NCBI RefSeq assembly: GCF_001941845.1
Contig: NZ_CP018870.1
Location: 3,095,501 to 3,159,500, forward strand
Length of the DNA stretch: 64,000 bases
DNA from: Streptomyces sp. TN58
GTDB lineage: Bacteria > Actinomycetota > Actinomycetes > Streptomycetales > Streptomycetaceae
Direction of reading: 5' to 3'
Shown here: piece after piece, positions 25,564-37,585 of the stretch
Position numbering within the stretch: the first letter of the stretch is position 1
How the letters are laid out: every line of letters begins with the position of its first letter
Program-made: the position numbers and the translations under genes
Notes under the pieces: model-generated
Told to the model about the DNA's origin: nothing
The model's input: only the letters and a program-made list of their open reading frames with translations
The model's database searches: none

Positions 25564-26403
25564 ATGGCTTCCCTCAGCACCATACGCAACGTCGTCAACG
25601 CCGTGTCGTACGTCTCCGTCAAGGCGGCCGGAGCCCCGGCCTGGAAGCTGTTCCTCGGCGCACCGCCGCGCACCCCGGTCCGGCCCGAGCAGCGGGAGGT
25701 CCACGACCGCGCCGAGCAGGAGACCCTCAACGTCGGCGGGCGTGACATCCGCACCTACCGCTGGGGCAGCGGTGAGAAGCCCGTCCTGCTGGTGCACGGC
25801 GTCAGCGGGCGGGCGGCGAACTTCGCCGGCTTCGTCGCGGGCATCGAAGCCCTCGGTCTGACCGCCGTCGCCTACGACGCCCCCGGCCACGGCTCGTCGG
25901 GCGGTTCGACCTGCACCATCCTGGAGCACGGCGCCGTCATGACGGCGATGCAGGAGCGGTACGGCGACTTCCACGCGGTCGTCGGGCACTCCTTCGGCGG
26001 CACCTCCGCCTACCTGGCGGCCCGCCGCGGCCTGGCCACCGAGCGGATCGTCTCCATCTCCTCCGTGGCGGACTTCGGCTCGCTCCCGGACACCTTCTGC
26101 GGCCAGCTCGGGCTGCGGCCCGCCCTCGTCGGCGAACTGCGCCGGCGCTCCGAGCTGTTCTTCGAGCCCGAGCGGGACATCTGGAACCGCTTCTCCGCCG
26201 ACCACCGCCCGGAGGAGATCACGGCGCGGATCCTCGTCGTCCACGACGAGAACGACCGCGAGGTCGGCGTCGACCAGGGCCGACGGCTCGCCGCGAGCTA
26301 CGGCGACCGGGCGGAGCTGATGATCACGAGCAAGCTCGGGCACCGCCGGATCCTGGGCGACCCCGAGGTCATCGGCAGGGTCCTGGACTTCCTCAAGGAC
26401 TGA
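25564..26403 (+). CDS. Alpha/beta hydrolase
   Basis: 279 aa; ATG at 25564 chosen because the residues upstream in the open frame do not look coding. It has the oxyanion strand LLVHGVSG, nucleophile elbow GHSFGG, an acid in HDENDRE and a C-terminal His in LGHRRI, a complete Ser-Asp-His set. No signal peptide is evident. The N-terminal about 50 residues are helical and precede the core. It lies between the ligase and the bimodular PKS. Release of a finished chain or hydrolysis of a tailoring intermediate is possible; none of the PKSs here carries a thioesterase domain. Confidence 0.87.
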   Translation: MASLSTIRNVVNAVSYVSVKAAGAPAWKLFLGAPPRTPVRPEQREVHDRAEQETLNVGGRDIRTYRWGSGEKPVLLVHGVSGRAANFAGFVAGIEALGLTAVAYDAPGHGSSGGSTCTILEHGAVMTAMQERYGDFHAVVGHSFGGTSAYLAARRGLATERIVSISSVADFGSLPDTFCGQLGLRPALVGELRRRSELFFEPERDIWNRFSADHRPEEITARILVVHDENDREVGVDQGRRLAASYGDRAELMITSKLGHRRILGDPEVIGRVLDFLKD

Positions 26404-26495
26404 ACCGGCGGCGGGCGGCACACGCGGCGGGCCGGCACAAGCGGCGGGCCGGCGGGCGGAATCGACGAGCGCGGACGATGGGACGGAAGAGAGCG

Positions 26496-29400
26496 ATGAG
26501 CAGCAAGCCTGGGACCACAGCCGGCCACCCGGAGCGGCACGCGCCGGCCGAACCGATCGCCGTCATCGCCATGGCCTGCCGCCTGCCGGGCGCGGCCGGC
26601 CCGCGGGACCTCTGGCGCCTCCTGCGGGACGGGGCGAGCGGCGTCGGGGACGTCCCCGCCGACCGCTGGAACGCCGAGGAGTTCTACGACCGGGAGGCGC
26701 GGCGGCCGGGCAGCGTGAACACGCGGCGCGGCGGCTTCCTCGACGACGTCGCCGGCTTCGACGCGGAGTTCTTCGGCATCTCCCCGCTGGAGGCCGAGGC
26801 GATGGACCCGCAGCAGCGGCTGGTGCTGGAGCTGGGCTGGGAGGCCTTCGAGAACGCAGGCCTGCGCCCCTCGGAGGTCCGGGGCACTGCCGCGGGTGTC
26901 TTCGTCGGCTCCATCGCCGCCGACTACGAGGCGCTGCTCGCGCAGCAGGGCCCCGAGGCGATCGGCCCGTACGCCTTCACCGGTCTGCAGCGGGCGCTCG
27001 TCGCCAACCGCCTCTCCCACACCTTCGGCCTGACCGGGCCCAGCATGACGGTGGACACCGGACAGTCGTCCTCCCTGGTCGCCGTGCACCTGGCCTGCGA
27101 GAGCCTGCGCCGCGGCGAGTCCGAACTCGCGCTCGCCGGCGGTGTGCACCTCAACCTCATCCCCGAGAGCGCGGTGCGCGCCTCGCAGTTCGGCGTGCTG
27201 TCCCCGGACGGCGAGTGCCACACCTTCGATGCCCGCGCCAACGGTTTCGTACGCGGCGAGGGCGCCGCCGTCGTCCTGCTCAAGCCGCTGGCCCGGGCGC
27301 TCGCCGACGAGGACGAGATCGTCTGCGTCGTCCACGGCAGCGCGGTCAACAACGACGGCCGCGGCGAAGGGCTCGGCGTGCCGAACCCCGACGCGCAGGG
27401 CGACGTCATCCGCGCCGCCCTGCGCCAGGCGGGTGTCGCGGCCCGCGACATCGGCTACGTCGAGCTGCACGGCACCGGCACCCCGGTGGGCGACCGGCTG
27501 GAGGCCGAGGCGCTGGGCGGTGTCTTCGCGGCCGGCCGCGAGGACGTCGGCCCGCTGCGGGTCGGCTCGGTGAAGACGAACATCGGCCACCTGGAGGGCG
27601 CGGCGGGCATCGCCGGGCTGCTCAAGGCGGCCCTCAGCGTCCGGCACGGGGAGATACCCCGCAGCCTCAACTTCGAGCGGCCGAGCGACCTCGTCCCCCT
27701 GGACCGGCTGGGGCTCACCGTCCAGCGCGACCACGGCACGTGGCCCGGCGGCAGCCGCCCCCGGCTGGCCGGGGTCAGCTCGTTCGGTGTGGGCGGCACC
27801 AACTGCCATGTGGTCATCGGCCAGGCACCGCCGCGACCGGCGGCCGCCCCGGCCGGCGAGAGGGCCGCGGGCGCCGTCGTGCCGTGGGTGCTCTCCGCCC
27901 GCAGCACCGCCGCGCTGCGCGACCAGGCCCGGGCGCTCGGCGAGCGGTTCGCCGCCGACCTGGGGCTGACGCCCGCCGACGTGTCCTACGCGCTGGCCGC
28001 GACCCGCGACCCGATGGAACACCGGGCCGTGCTCGTGGCGGGAGCGCGGGAGGGCTTCCTGGCCGGGCTGGAGGCACTGGCCGAGGGGCGCCCCGCGCCG
28101 GGCCTCTTCCGCGGACGGGTCCGCCGCCCGGCCCGTACCGTCTTCGTCTTCCCCGGCCAGGGCTCGCAGTGGGAGGGCATGGCCCTTCAGCTGATGGAGG
28201 CCTCGGATGTCTTCCGCGCGTCCATCGAGGAGTGTGCGCAAGCCCTCGCCCCCCACACCGACTGGTCGTTGACGGACGTCCTGCGGGGCGCGCCCGGGGC
28301 GCCGGGCCTGGACCGGGTGGACGTGGTCCAGCCCGTGCTGTTCTCGGTGATGGTGTCGCTGGCCGCCCTGTGGCGCGCGCACGGCGTGGAACCGGACGCG
28401 GTGGTCGGCCACTCGCAGGGGGAGATCGCCGCCGCCTGCGTGTCGGGGGCGCTGTCGCTGGCGGACGCCGCCCGGGTCGTCGCCCTGCGCAGCCGCGCCA
28501 TCGTCCGCCTCGCGGGCACCGGCGGCATGATGTCGGTGGCGCTGTCCCCGCATGACCTGGAGCCGCTGCTCGCCCGGCACCCGGGCGAGCTGGCCCTGGC
28601 CGTGGTCAACGGCCCGTCGTCGGCCGTGGCCGGAGGCTCCCCGCAGGCCCTCGCCGCCCTGCGCGCGAAGTGCGAGGAGACCGGCGTCCGTACGCACACC
28701 CTCCCCGTCGACTACGCCTCGCACTCCCCGCAGGTCGAGGCCGTCGCCGACGAGGTACGCACGGCCCTGGACGGCATCCGGCCGCGCACGGCCCGGATCC
28801 CCTACTGCTCCAGCACCACCGGGGAGTTCCTGGACACCCTGGCGCTCGACGGCGGCTACTGGTACCGCAACCTGCGCGACACGGTGCGCTTCGACCGCTC
28901 CACGCGGACCCTGCTCGACGCCGGCTTCGACCTGTTCGTCGAGGTCAGCCCGCACGCCGTACTGGCCGCCGGACTCGCCGACACCCTGGAGTCCCGCCCG
29001 GCCGGGGGCGACCGCGACGTCCGTGTGGTGGGCACCCTCGCCCGCGACGAGGGCGGCCTGGACCGCTTCCTGCTGTCCCTGGCCGAGGCCCACGCGGGCG
29101 GCGCCGCGGCGGACCTGGCCGAGGTGGCCCGGGCCGCCGGGGGCCGCCGGGTGCCGCTGCCCACCTACCCCTTCCAGCGGCGCCGGCACTGGCTGCGCAC
29201 CCGGCCGCGCCCCGCGGCCGCGGCCCCGGCCGGGCCGGCCGATCCGGTCGAGCAGACCGGGCAGGCCGAACCGGTGCCCGCGGCGGCAGCGTCCGCCGAG
29301 GTGTCCGGCGCGGACGCGCTGGACCTCGTACTGGGGCACGCGGCCGCGCTGCTCGGGTACGCGGACCCGGCGGACGTCGACCCGCACGGCGCCTTCCGCG

Positions 29401-32400
29401 ACCTGGGCTTCAACTCCCTGACCCTGGTGCAGTTGCGGCGGCGCCTCGCCGAGGCCACCGGCCTGCGGCTGCCCGCCACCCTGTTCTTCGACTTCCCCAC
29501 GCCCGACGCCACGGCGCGGCGGCTGCGGGAGCTGGACGGCGGCCGGGCGGACGGCCCCGCGGACGCGCCCGCCGTGCCGTCCGCGGCCGGCGCGCCGCAG
29601 GACGGCGATCCGGTCGTCATCGTGTCGATGGCCTGCCGCTACCCCGGCGGCGTCGGCTCCCCCGAGGACCTGTGGCGGCTCGTCACCGAGGGCGGCGACG
29701 CCATGTCGGACTTCCCCGCCGACCGCGGCTGGGACCTGGACGCCCTCCACGACCCCGATCCCGCCCGCCCGGGCACCACGTACGCGCGCCGGGCCGGCTT
29801 CCTCTCCGACGCGGCCCGCTTCGACGCCACCCTGTTCGGCATCAGTCCGCGCGAGGCCCTGGCCATGGACCCGCAGCAGCGGATCATGCTGGAACTGGCC
29901 TGGGAGACCTTCGAACGGGCGGGCATCGACCCGCGGTCCGTCCGCGGCCACCGCACCGGCGTGTTCGTCGGCGCCATGCCCTCCGGCTACGGCCCCCCGC
30001 TGCACGAAGCCCCCCGCAACGCCGAGGGCCACCTGCTGACGGGATCCGCGCCCAGCGTCATATCCGGCCGGATCAGCTACGTCCTCGGACTCCAGGGCCC
30101 CGCCCTGACCGTGGACACCGCCTGCTCGTCCTCGCTGGTCTCCCTGCACCTGGCCGCGCAGGCCGTCGAGCGCGGCGAGTGCGACGCGGCGCTCGCCGGA
30201 GGCGTCACCGTCATGGCCAACCCGGGCATGTTCACCGAGTTCAGCCGCCAGCGCGGACTGGCGGCCGACGGCCTGTGCAAGGCGTACTCCGCCGACGCCG
30301 ACGGCACCGGCTGGAGCGAGGGCGCCGGCCTGCTGCTGCTGGAACGCCTCTCCGACGCGCGCCGCCACGGCCACCCGGTCCTCGCGGTCGTCAAGGGCAC
30401 CGCCACCAACCAGGACGGCGCCAGCAACGGGCTGACCGCCCCGCACGGCCCCTCCCAGGAGCGGGTCATCCGCGCGGCCCTCGACGCCGCCGGGCTCGCC
30501 CCGCACGAGGTGGACGCGGTCGAGGGCCACGGCACGGGCACCGTGCTCGGCGACCCGATCGAGGCCGCGGCGCTGCTGGCCACCTACGGCCGGGACCGGC
30601 CGGGCGACTCCCCGCTGTGGCTGGGCTCCCTCAAGTCCAACATCGGCCACACCCAGGCGGCGGCCGGGGTCGGCGGTGTGATCAAGACCGTCCTCGCGAT
30701 GCGCCACGGCCTGCTGCCGCGCACCCTGCACGCCGAGTCCCCCTCACCGCACGTCGACTGGTCGTCGGGCGCCGTACGGCTGTTGCAGGAGCACCGGCCC
30801 TGGCCGGCGGCGGCCGCCCCGCGCCGGGCCGCGGTCTCCTCCTTCGGCATCAGCGGCACCAACGCGCACGTGGTCGTCGAGGAGCCGCCCGCCCCGGCGG
30901 CCGCGGCCGAACCGGCGGCCGCCCCGGCACCGGTCGGCGGACCCGTCGCCTGGCCGCTGTCGGCCGCCGACGAGGACGCGCTGCGCGCCACCGCGGCCCG
31001 ACTGCGGGACGCGGTGGCCGGCGGACAGCCGCCCGCGCCGGCCGACATCGGCCACTCCCTGGCCACCGGACGCGCCGACCTGGCGCACCGCGCGGTCGTC
31101 CTCGCGACCGGCCACGAGGAGTTCACCGAGGCGCTGACCGCCCTCGCGGACGGCACGGCGACCCCGTCCGTCCACCGGGGCACCGCCGCCTCGGCACCCG
31201 GCCGGCTCGCCTTCCTCTTCACCGGGCAGGGCAGCCAGCGCCCCGGGATGGGCCGCGAACTGTACGGGGCGTTCCCGGTGTTCGCCCGTGCGCTCGACGA
31301 GGTGTGCCGACACCTCGACGGCCTGCTCGAAGGCTCCCTGCGCACCGTGATGTTCGCCCCCGAGGGCACCGCCGAGGCCGCCCTGCTGGACCGTACCCAG
31401 TGGACGCAGCCGGCCCTGTTCGCCTTCGAGGTCGCCCTCTTCCGGCTGGTCGAGGCGTGGGGCCTGCGCCCCGACCGGCTGCTCGGGCACTCCGTCGGCG
31501 AGCTCGCCGCCGCCCACGTGGCGGGGGTGCTGTCCCTGCCCGACGCCTGCGCGCTGGTCGCGGCCCGGGCCCGGCTGATGGGTGCGCTGCCGGAGGGCGG
31601 GGCCATGGCCGCGCTGCACGCGCCGGAGGAGGAGGTGCTCGGCCTGCTCGCCGGGCACGAGGACGTCGCGGGCGTCGCCGCCGTCAACGGCCCCCGCTCG
31701 GTCGTGGTGTCCGGGGCCGAGGACGTCGTACGGGAGATCCTGGACCGCTGCCGGGAGTCGGGCCGGCGCGGCAGGCTCCTCAACGTCAGCCACGCCTTCC
31801 ACTCGCCGCTCATGGAGCCGATGCTGGAGCGGTTCGCCGCCGTCGCCCGGTCGGTGGCCTACCGGGCGCCGCGGATCCCCGTGGTGTCGTACCGCACCGG
31901 GCGGCCGGTGTCCGCCGCCGAGCTGTGCACCGCCGAGTACTGGGTGGAGCACGTCCGCCTGCCGGTGCGCTTCCTCGACGGGATGACCGCGCTCGCCGGG
32001 GACGGCGTACGGGCCTGCCTGGAACTGGGTCCCGACGGCGTGCTCGGCGCGATGGCCCGCGCGTGCCTGGCCGAGCCGGGGGCGACCGTACTGGCCGCGG
32101 CGGCCCGGCGGGGACGGCCGGAGCCGGACACGCTCCTCGGCGCGCTCGCCGAACTGCACGTGCGCGGCACGACGGTGGCCTGGGACCGGGTACTGGCCGG
32201 GCGCGGGGCGCGCCGGGTGGACCTGCCGGCCTATCCCTTCCGGGGTTCCGCGTACTGGCTGCCGCTGCCCGGTCCGGCCGGCGGCGGCCTGGCCGCGGCG
32301 GGCATCGGGCGCAGCGGCCACCCGCTGCTCGGCGCGGAGATCGAACTGCCGGGACAGGACGGCCTGTTGTTCACCTCGCGGCTGTCGACGGAGAGCCACC

Positions 32401-34904
32401 CGTGGCTCGCGGACCACGTCGTGCAGGGGACGGTCCTGGCGCCCGGTACCGCCTTCGTCGAGATCGCCCTGCAGGCCGGGGCCGCCGTCGGCGCCGCGGG
32501 AATCGCCGAGCTGGTGCTGCGGCGCCCGCTCGCGCTGGGCGCGGGCACCGCGGTGGACTTGCGCTGCCAGGTCGGGGCCGCCGGCCCGGACGGCACGCGC
32601 AGCGTCACGGTGCACTCCCGTCCGGCCGGTGCGGACCGCGGGGAGCCGTGGACCGACCACGCCGGCGGCCTGCTGCTGGGGCCGGAGGAGCCCGCGGCGC
32701 GGGAGGAGCGGGTGACCGTTCCGGCGGCGCCGGTGGACGCGGGCGAGGGGCACGGGCTCCCGGACGGCACGTACGAGCGGCTGGCCGGCCTGGGGTTCGC
32801 CTACGGGCCGGGCTTCCGGGGGCTGCGGTCGATGGGGCGCACCGGCGGAGCGCTGTGGGCCGAGGTGGCGCTGCCCGAAGGGCAGCGGCATGCGGCGGCC
32901 GCCTTCGCGGCGCACCCGGCGCTGCTGGACGCCGCGCTGCACCCCTTCCTGGTGGACGGTCTGGACTCGGGCGGCGGGGAGGTCCTGCTGCCCTTCGTGT
33001 GGCGCGGTGTACGGGTGCACAGCCCCGGAGCCGGGGCGGCCCGGGTGCGGCTGGAGCCGGGACCGGGTGCGGGCACGTTCGCGCTGGAGCTGGCGGACGG
33101 CGGGGGCCGGCCGGTCCTGACGGCGGAGTCCGTGGTGTTCCGCGCCCGTCCGGCCGGGAACGACCCGGCGGCGGCCCTGCTCGTACCCGACTGGTCGCCG
33201 GCGTCGGAGCCGGTGTCGGGGTCGGAGGCGGAGTCGGGGTCGGAGCCTGCGGTGGGCGGGCGGTGGGCGGTGCTGGGATCCGACAGCCTGGGGCTGGCCA
33301 CGGCGTTCAAGGCACGGGACGTCGCGGTGACCACGTTCGTGGACCTGCTCGCCCTGGACGGCGGGCTGGGCGCGGCGCGGGAGGTCCCGGACGTCGTGTT
33401 CGTCACCGCCCGCGGTGAGGCCCCGGACACCGCGGACGCGACCCGCTCCGCCGCCCAGCGCACCCTGCTGCTGCTCCAGGAGTGGCTGACCGACACCCGC
33501 CTCGGCGACAGCAGGCTGGTCTTCGTCACCTCCGGCGCCGTCGCCGCGACGGCCGCGGACGAGGTCTGCGACCTGGCCGGCGCCGCCCTGTGGGGGCTGG
33601 TGCGCAGCGCGCAGACCGAGCACCCCGGCCGGTTCGTCCTGGTCGACGTGGCCGCGGACGAGGACGTCGACGGGCGGGCCCTGGCCTCGGTGGTGGCATC
33701 CGGGGCGCCGCAGTCCGCGATCCGGGCGGGCACCGTACTGCACCCGGCCCTCACCCGGGCCGTCGCCGTCGCCGGCGGTGGCACCGGTGGTGGCGGACTG
33801 GAGGCGGCCGGAACGGCCTGGGGCGGGCACGGCACGGTGCTGGTCACCGGCGGCACCGGCGCCCTCGGCGCCCTGCTGGCCGAGCACCTGGTGCGCCGTC
33901 ACGGCGTACGGGACCTGCTGCTGCTCAGCCGGAGCGGGCCGCAGGCTCCGGGCGCGGGGCGGCTCGTCGCCGCTCTGGCGGAGCTGGGGGCGTCGGCCAC
34001 CGTCGTGGCCTGCGACGCCTCGGACGCGGAGGCGCTGGCAGCCGTACTGGCCGGTGTACCGGCCGACCGGCCGCTGACGGCCGTGGTGCACGCGGCGGGG
34101 ATCACCGACGACTCGACGGTCGCGGGGCTCACGCCGCGCCGGCTGGAGCGGGTGCTGGAGGCCAAGTCCGCGGCCGCGCTGAACCTGCACCGGCTGACGG
34201 AGGGTGCGCCGCTGCGGGCGTTCGTGCTGTTCTCCTCCGTCATGGGCCTGCTGGGCGGCGCCGGACAGGCCAACTATGCGGCCGCCAATGCCCAGTTGGA
34301 CGCGCTCGCCCGGCACCGGCGGGATCTCGGCCTGCCGGGTCTGTCCCTGGCCTGGGGGCTGTGGGGCGGCGCGGGGATGGGGGGCCGGCTCGGGGCGGCG
34401 GACCTGGCCCGTATGGCCCGGACGGGCCTGGCGCCGCTCTCGGCGGAGCAGGGCCTGGAGCTGTTCGACGCGGCCTGCGCGGGCGACGAGGCGGTCGTCG
34501 CGCCGGTCGCCCTGGCACCCCAGGCGCTGCGGGGTGACGGGCGCCGGCTTCCGGCGCTGCTGCGGGGCCTCGCCCGGGGCGGCGGGGCCCCGGCGGGGAC
34601 CGCGGCGGCGGGGGCGGATTCCCCGCGTGAGGCGCTGCGCGGGCTGCCGCCGGCGGAGCGGCGGGCGGAACTCGTGGAGGTGGTGCGCCGCCTGGTCGCC
34701 GAGGTCCTGGGGCACGCCGGCGCGGAGGCGGTGGCCGCGGACCGCGACTTCTGGGAGCTGGGCCTGGACTCGCTCACCGCGCTGGAGCTGACCGGCAGGC
34801 TCGGTTCCGAGGCGGGGGTGCGACTGGGCGCGACGGCTGCCTTCGACCACCCGACGGCCCTGGCCCTGGCCGACCACCTGGGCGCCGAGATGGACGGGGC
34901 CTGA
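26496..34904 (+). CDS. Bimodular type I PKS: KSQ-AT-ACP (loading) + KS-AT-DH-KR-ACP
   Basis: 2802 aa from the ATG at 26496, preceded by GGAAGAGAG; an in-frame ATG at 26478 is the alternative. Loading module: KS with Gln190 in place of Cys (DTGQSSS, a KSQ decarboxylase), AT with GHSQGE (near 638) and YASH (near 739) implying methylmalonyl, ACP Ser in LGFNSLTL (near 974). Extension module: active KS (TACSSS near 1208, HGTGT near 1345, NIGHTQ near 1382), AT with GHSVGE and HAFH (malonyl), DH with [10 protein letters not shown] and DAALH, KR with TGGTGALG and [16 protein letters not shown] near 2757. The KR has the B-type-like HAAGITDD. No ER or TE. Predicted output: propionyl starter plus one malonyl unit, reduced to 2-pentenoyl-ACP. 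Confidence 0.94.
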   Translation: MSSKPGTTAGHPERHAPAEPIAVIAMACRLPGAAGPRDLWRLLRDGASGVGDVPADRWNAEEFYDREARRPGSVNTRRGGFLDDVAGFDAEFFGISPLEAEAMDPQQRLVLELGWEAFENAGLRPSEVRGTAAGVFVGSIAADYEALLAQQGPEAIGPYAFTGLQRALVANRLSHTFGLTGPSMTVDTGQSSSLVAVHLACESLRRGESELALAGGVHLNLIPESAVRASQFGVLSPDGECHTFDARANGFVRGEGAAVVLLKPLARALADEDEIVCVVHGSAVNNDGRGEGLGVPNPDAQGDVIRAALRQAGVAARDIGYVELHGTGTPVGDRLEAEALGGVFAAGREDVGPLRVGSVKTNIGHLEGAAGIAGLLKAALSVRHGEIPRSLNFERPSDLVPLDRLGLTVQRDHGTWPGGSRPRLAGVSSFGVGGTNCHVVIGQAPPRPAAAPAGERAAGAVVPWVLSARSTAALRDQARALGERFAADLGLTPADVSYALAATRDPMEHRAVLVAGAREGFLAGLEALAEGRPAPGLFRGRVRRPARTVFVFPGQGSQWEGMALQLMEASDVFRASIEECAQALAPHTDWSLTDVLRGAPGAPGLDRVDVVQPVLFSVMVSLAALWRAHGVEPDAVVGHSQGEIAAACVSGALSLADAARVVALRSRAIVRLAGTGGMMSVALSPHDLEPLLARHPGELALAVVNGPSSAVAGGSPQALAALRAKCEETGVRTHTLPVDYASHSPQVEAVADEVRTALDGIRPRTARIPYCSSTTGEFLDTLALDGGYWYRNLRDTVRFDRSTRTLLDAGFDLFVEVSPHAVLAAGLADTLESRPAGGDRDVRVVGTLARDEGGLDRFLLSLAEAHAGGAAADLAEVARAAGGRRVPLPTYPFQRRRHWLRTRPRPAAAAPAGPADPVEQTGQAEPVPAAAASAEVSGADALDLVLGHAAALLGYADPADVDPHGAFRDLGFNSLTLVQLRRRLAEATGLRLPATLFFDFPTPDATARRLRELDGGRADGPADAPAVPSAAGAPQDGDPVVIVSMACRYPGGVGSPEDLWRLVTEGGDAMSDFPADRGWDLDALHDPDPARPGTTYARRAGFLSDAARFDATLFGISPREALAMDPQQRIMLELAWETFERAGIDPRSVRGHRTGVFVGAMPSGYGPPLHEAPRNAEGHLLTGSAPSVISGRISYVLGLQGPALTVDTACSSSLVSLHLAAQAVERGECDAALAGGVTVMANPGMFTEFSRQRGLAADGLCKAYSADADGTGWSEGAGLLLLERLSDARRHGHPVLAVVKGTATNQDGASNGLTAPHGPSQERVIRAALDAAGLAPHEVDAVEGHGTGTVLGDPIEAAALLATYGRDRPGDSPLWLGSLKSNIGHTQAAAGVGGVIKTVLAMRHGLLPRTLHAESPSPHVDWSSGAVRLLQEHRPWPAAAAPRRAAVSSFGISGTNAHVVVEEPPAPAAAAEPAAAPAPVGGPVAWPLSAADEDALRATAARLRDAVAGGQPPAPADIGHSLATGRADLAHRAVVLATGHEEFTEALTALADGTATPSVHRGTAASAPGRLAFLFTGQGSQRPGMGRELYGAFPVFARALDEVCRHLDGLLEGSLRTVMFAPEGTAEAALLDRTQWTQPALFAFEVALFRLVEAWGLRPDRLLGHSVGELAAAHVAGVLSLPDACALVAARARLMGALPEGGAMAALHAPEEEVLGLLAGHEDVAGVAAVNGPRSVVVSGAEDVVREILDRCRESGRRGRLLNVSHAFHSPLMEPMLERFAAVARSVAYRAPRIPVVSYRTGRPVSAAELCTAEYWVEHVRLPVRFLDGMTALAGDGVRACLELGPDGVLGAMARACLAEPGATVLAAAARRGRPEPDTLLGALAELHVRGTTVAWDRVLAGRGARRVDLPAYPFRGSAYWLPLPGPAGGGLAAAGIGRSGHPLLGAEIELPGQDGLLFTSRLSTESHPWLADHVVQGTVLAPGTAFVEIALQAGAAVGAAGIAELVLRRPLALGAGTAVDLRCQVGAAGPDGTRSVTVHSRPAGADRGEPWTDHAGGLLLGPEEPAAREERVTVPAAPVDAGEGHGLPDGTYERLAGLGFAYGPGFRGLRSMGRTGGALWAEVALPEGQRHAAAAFAAHPALLDAALHPFLVDGLDSGGGEVLLPFVWRGVRVHSPGAGAARVRLEPGPGAGTFALELADGGGRPVLTAESVVFRARPAGNDPAAALLVPDWSPASEPVSGSEAESGSEPAVGGRWAVLGSDSLGLATAFKARDVAVTTFVDLLALDGGLGAAREVPDVVFVTARGEAPDTADATRSAAQRTLLLLQEWLTDTRLGDSRLVFVTSGAVAATAADEVCDLAGAALWGLVRSAQTEHPGRFVLVDVAADEDVDGRALASVVASGAPQSAIRAGTVLHPALTRAVAVAGGGTGGGGLEAAGTAWGGHGTVLVTGGTGALGALLAEHLVRRHGVRDLLLLSRSGPQAPGAGRLVAALAELGASATVVACDASDAEALAAVLAGVPADRPLTAVVHAAGITDDSTVAGLTPRRLERVLEAKSAAALNLHRLTEGAPLRAFVLFSSVMGLLGGAGQANYAAANAQLDALARHRRDLGLPGLSLAWGLWGGAGMGGRLGAADLARMARTGLAPLSAEQGLELFDAACAGDEAVVAPVALAPQALRGDGRRLPALLRGLARGGGAPAGTAAAGADSPREALRGLPPAERRAELVEVVRRLVAEVLGHAGAEAVAADRDFWELGLDSLTALELTGRLGSEAGVRLGATAAFDHPTALALADHLGAEMDGA

Positions 34905-34936
34905 GAGACGGGCCGGTTCGACGGGGCCTGACAGAC

Positions 34937-34973
34937 GGCCGCCGCCGTGGGGGTGTCCCCCGCGGCGGCGGCC
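34937..34973. terminator. Bidirectional terminator
   Basis: A strong hairpin with arms 34937-34953 and 34957-34973 (GGCCGCCGCCG plus GGGGG against CCCCC plus CGGCGGCGGCC), one G/T wobble and a 3-nt loop. It lies in the 87-bp gap between the end of the bimodular PKS gene and the convergent thioesterase stop. Confidence 0.85.
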
Positions 34974-34991
34974 GGTGCGGCGTGCGGGGGG

Positions 34992-35750
34992 TCAGTGCGC
35001 GAGGGCCTCGCGCAGGGTGTCCACGACCGCGCCGCGGTGTGCGTCGGCGAGGAGGAAGAAGTGGTCCCCGTCGAAGCGGCGGACCCGGCAGGGCCCGGTG
35101 GTGTGGTCGGCCCAGCCGTCCAGGGGCTCGTGCGGGACGAGCGGATCGGCCGTGCCGCCCAGGACGTACAGGGGCACGTCGAGGCGTATGTCCTCGAACC
35201 CTGCGGCCGCTTCCCGGCTGAGGTCGATGTCGGCGCGCAGGACGCGCGTGACGTGGGCGAGCATCTCCGGGTCCTGCATGACCCACTCGGGTGTGCCCCC
35301 GCCGTCGCGCAGCAGCCGTACCGCGTCCTCCTCGGTGCTGGTGGCGTGCGCCCGGCGCGTGGTCCGGCCGGGTACCTGCCCGCTGACGACGGCGGCGCGG
35401 CAGTGCGGGCCGAGGAGGTGCGCGGCGCGGGTGGCCAGGAGCGCCCCGAGGCTGTGGCCGAAGACCACGGTGGGCAGCGGGTCCCGGCCCAGCACCTCGT
35501 CGGTGACGGAGTCGACGACCTCGCCGAGGCGGCAGCCGGGGGTCTCGCCGAAGCGGCGCTCCCTCCCGGGCAGCGACAGCCCGAGCACTTCGACGTCGTC
35601 GGGGAGTGGTTCGACGAGGGGGAAGAGGGTGTTGGGGCCGGCTCCGGAGTGTGGGAACACCAGCAGGCGCAGCCGGGGCGCGACTGCCGCCTCCTGCAGC
35701 CGCAGCAGCGGCCACCAGGGGGCGGTGGAGGAGGACTTCACGGTGGTCAC
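34992..35750 (-). CDS. Type II (editing) thioesterase
   Basis: 252 aa, from the GTG 14 nt after the KAS III stop, with GGGACGGA upstream. It has the TEII pattern: LVFPHSGAGPNTLFPL near the N-terminus, nucleophile GHSLGA, acid in GGTADPLVP and C-terminal His in DGDHFFL. These proteins hydrolyse stalled or misprimed acyl groups from PKS carrier domains. It is transcribed with the KAS III gene on the strand opposite the PKSs. It may also supply the missing chain release. Confidence 0.92.
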   Translation of the reverse strand: MTTVKSSSTAPWWPLLRLQEAAVAPRLRLLVFPHSGAGPNTLFPLVEPLPDDVEVLGLSLPGRERRFGETPGCRLGEVVDSVTDEVLGRDPLPTVVFGHSLGALLATRAAHLLGPHCRAAVVSGQVPGRTTRRAHATSTEEDAVRLLRDGGGTPEWVMQDPEMLAHVTRVLRADIDLSREAAAGFEDIRLDVPLYVLGGTADPLVPHEPLDGWADHTTGPCRVRRFDGDHFFLLADAHRGAVVDTLREALAH

Positions 35751-35764
35751 GTCGTCCGTCCCGG

Positions 35765-36703
35765 TCACGGGCAGTGGATGATCTGGCCGGCGTAGGACAG
35801 GCCGCCGCCGAACGCGAAGAGCAGTACGGGTGATCCCTTCTCGATCTCGCCGCGCTCGACGAGCTTGGAGAGCGCGAGCGGGATGCTGGCGGCGGAGGTG
35901 TTGCCCGAGTCCACGACGTCCTTGGCGACGACGGCGTTGACGGCGCCGATCTTGCGGGCCAGCGGTTCGATGATCCGCAGGTTGGCCTGGTGCAGGACGA
36001 CGCCGCCCAGGTCCTCGGGCTTGATCCCGGCCCGCTCGCACACCTGGAGCGCGACCTTCGGCAGGGCGGTGGTGGCCCAGCGGTACACCGACTGCCCTTC
36101 CTGGGAGAAGGTGTGGGTCGGCGCCTCGATGCGCACGGCGTGCCCCATCTCGGGTACGGATCCCCACACGACCGGGCTGATGAGGGGCTCCTCGGAGGCG
36201 GCCACGACGGCCGCTCCGGCTCCGTCGCCGACGAGCACGCAGGTGGTGCGGTCGGTCCAGTCGGCGAAGTCCGTGAGCTTCTCCACACCGATGACCAGGG
36301 CCTTGGTGGCGGAGCCGGTCCGGATGCTCTGGTCCGCCAGCGCCATTGCGTGTGGAAATCCCGAACAGGCCGTGTTCACGTCGATCGCGGCCGGGGCCTT
36401 CGCGCCGACGGCCGCGGCGACGCGGGCCGCCATGTTGGGAGAGCGGTCCTGCGCCGTGCAGGTGGCGACGATGACGAAATCTATGTCCGCTCCGGTCAGG
36501 CCCGCATTAGCCAGGGCGTTTGCAGCGGCCTTTGCTGCCATGTCCGAAACCGACTCGTCATCGGCGGCCACCCGGCGGGTCTTGATCCCGACCCGGCTCT
36601 GAATCCACTCGTCACTGGTCTCGACCATCTGCTCCAGATCGGCGTTGGTCAAAACTTTTGACGGCTGATAGTGCCCGAAGGAAAGGACGCGGGACCCGAC
36701 CAT
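35765..36703 (-). CDS. Beta-ketoacyl-ACP synthase III (FabH-like)
   Basis: 312 aa from the ATG with AGGAG upstream; a frame extension adds 19 unlikely residues. The FabH triad is complete: Cys in NTACSGFPHA, His in LHQANLRIIE and Asn in SGNTSAAS. DEWIQSRVGIKTR and the GDGAGAAVV region are typical. It resembles housekeeping actinobacterial FabH more than priming KSs with altered triads, but no fab operon surrounds it. Possible jobs are a starter-forming KAS III for the KS/CLF pair or an inhibitor-insensitive copy of the fatty-acid-synthesis target. The latter is attractive because the isonitrile fatty acid amycomicin is reported to act on FabH. Confidence 0.92.
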   Translation of the reverse strand: MVGSRVLSFGHYQPSKVLTNADLEQMVETSDEWIQSRVGIKTRRVAADDESVSDMAAKAAANALANAGLTGADIDFVIVATCTAQDRSPNMAARVAAAVGAKAPAAIDVNTACSGFPHAMALADQSIRTGSATKALVIGVEKLTDFADWTDRTTCVLVGDGAGAAVVAASEEPLISPVVWGSVPEMGHAVRIEAPTHTFSQEGQSVYRWATTALPKVALQVCERAGIKPEDLGGVVLHQANLRIIEPLARKIGAVNAVVAKDVVDSGNTSAASIPLALSKLVERGEIEKGSPVLLFAFGGGLSYAGQIIHCP

Positions 36704-36784
36704 CAGTGATTCTCCTCGTTCCGTGGACCCTGACCCGGATCCGGATTGCCCAACGGTCACCCTATGCAGCGGGCCGACCGCACC

Positions 36785-37585
36785 TCATGCGGCGTTCACG
36801 CCCACCAGCTGATCCGCGCCACAGTCGTCCAGGGACGGGGCATGGGTCAAGATCGCGTGCTGAAGTCGCTGCAGGCGGGGGGCGGGCTCGATGCCGTGGT
36901 CCTCGACCAGGTTCCGCCTGACCCTGCTGTACGTCGCCAGCGCCTCGGCGGTCCGCCCGCTGCGGTACAGCGCCACCATCAGGTAGGCGAACAGGTTCTC
37001 CCACGTCGACCGGTCGTCGAGCAGCGCGTATATCTCGCCGACGAGGGCCTTGTGGTTTCCGAGTTCGAGTTCGAGCTCGAAACGCTGCTCGTACGCGAAG
37101 GAACGGCGCTCGTCGAGCCGGCGCCCGAGGGATTCGAATGCCGGAATTCCGCGCAGATCCTCCAGGGCCTGCCCGCGCCACAACGAAATGGCCTGCTCGA
37201 ATGTTTTCGAAGCCTTTTCCCGCTCGCCCTGCCTGCGGAATTCCCGGGCCGACGCGAGCAGCCGGTCGAATTCATAGACGTCGAGATCGCATCCGACGAG
37301 GCGGAGTTTGTATCCGGGCGGCTGCGTGGTGATGAGGGCGGCTGCGTCGAGGTCGAGGCTCTGGAGGTGCTTGCGCAGCTTGGACACGTAGACGTGCAGG
37401 GCGGTGGAGGCGGTCTGCGGAGGCGCACCCGACCACAGGGCCTCGATGAGCCGGCCGGAGGACACGGCCTCGCCGTGGTGGGCGCAGAGATAGGCGAGCA
37501 GGGAGCGGAGCTTGAGCGCTCTCGGCGAAACCTGAACCCCTTCCGCTGTCTCTATCTCAACCGGTCCGAGCACTTGGAACTTCAC
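36785..37585 (-). CDS. SARP-family transcriptional activator
   Basis: 266 aa from the GTG with GGGGGAA upstream; a further 10 codons upstream are open but unlikely. An N-terminal OmpR-like winged helix (VKFQVLGPVEIETAEG, LRSLLAYLCAHHGEAVSS, LIEALWSGAPPQTASTALHVYVSKLRKHL) is followed by a bacterial transcriptional activation domain (about 95-245, tetratricopeptide-like). This is the AfsR/ActII-orf4 family of antibiotic pathway activators without an ATPase part. It lies 81 bp upstream of the KAS III gene in the same direction and is the most likely pathway-specific activator. I saw no TTA codon in it, so no bldA control is evident. Confidence 0.93.
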   Translation of the reverse strand: MKFQVLGPVEIETAEGVQVSPRALKLRSLLAYLCAHHGEAVSSGRLIEALWSGAPPQTASTALHVYVSKLRKHLQSLDLDAAALITTQPPGYKLRLVGCDLDVYEFDRLLASAREFRRQGEREKASKTFEQAISLWRGQALEDLRGIPAFESLGRRLDERRSFAYEQRFELELELGNHKALVGEIYALLDDRSTWENLFAYLMVALYRSGRTAEALATYSRVRRNLVEDHGIEPAPRLQRLQHAILTHAPSLDDCGADQLVGVNAA

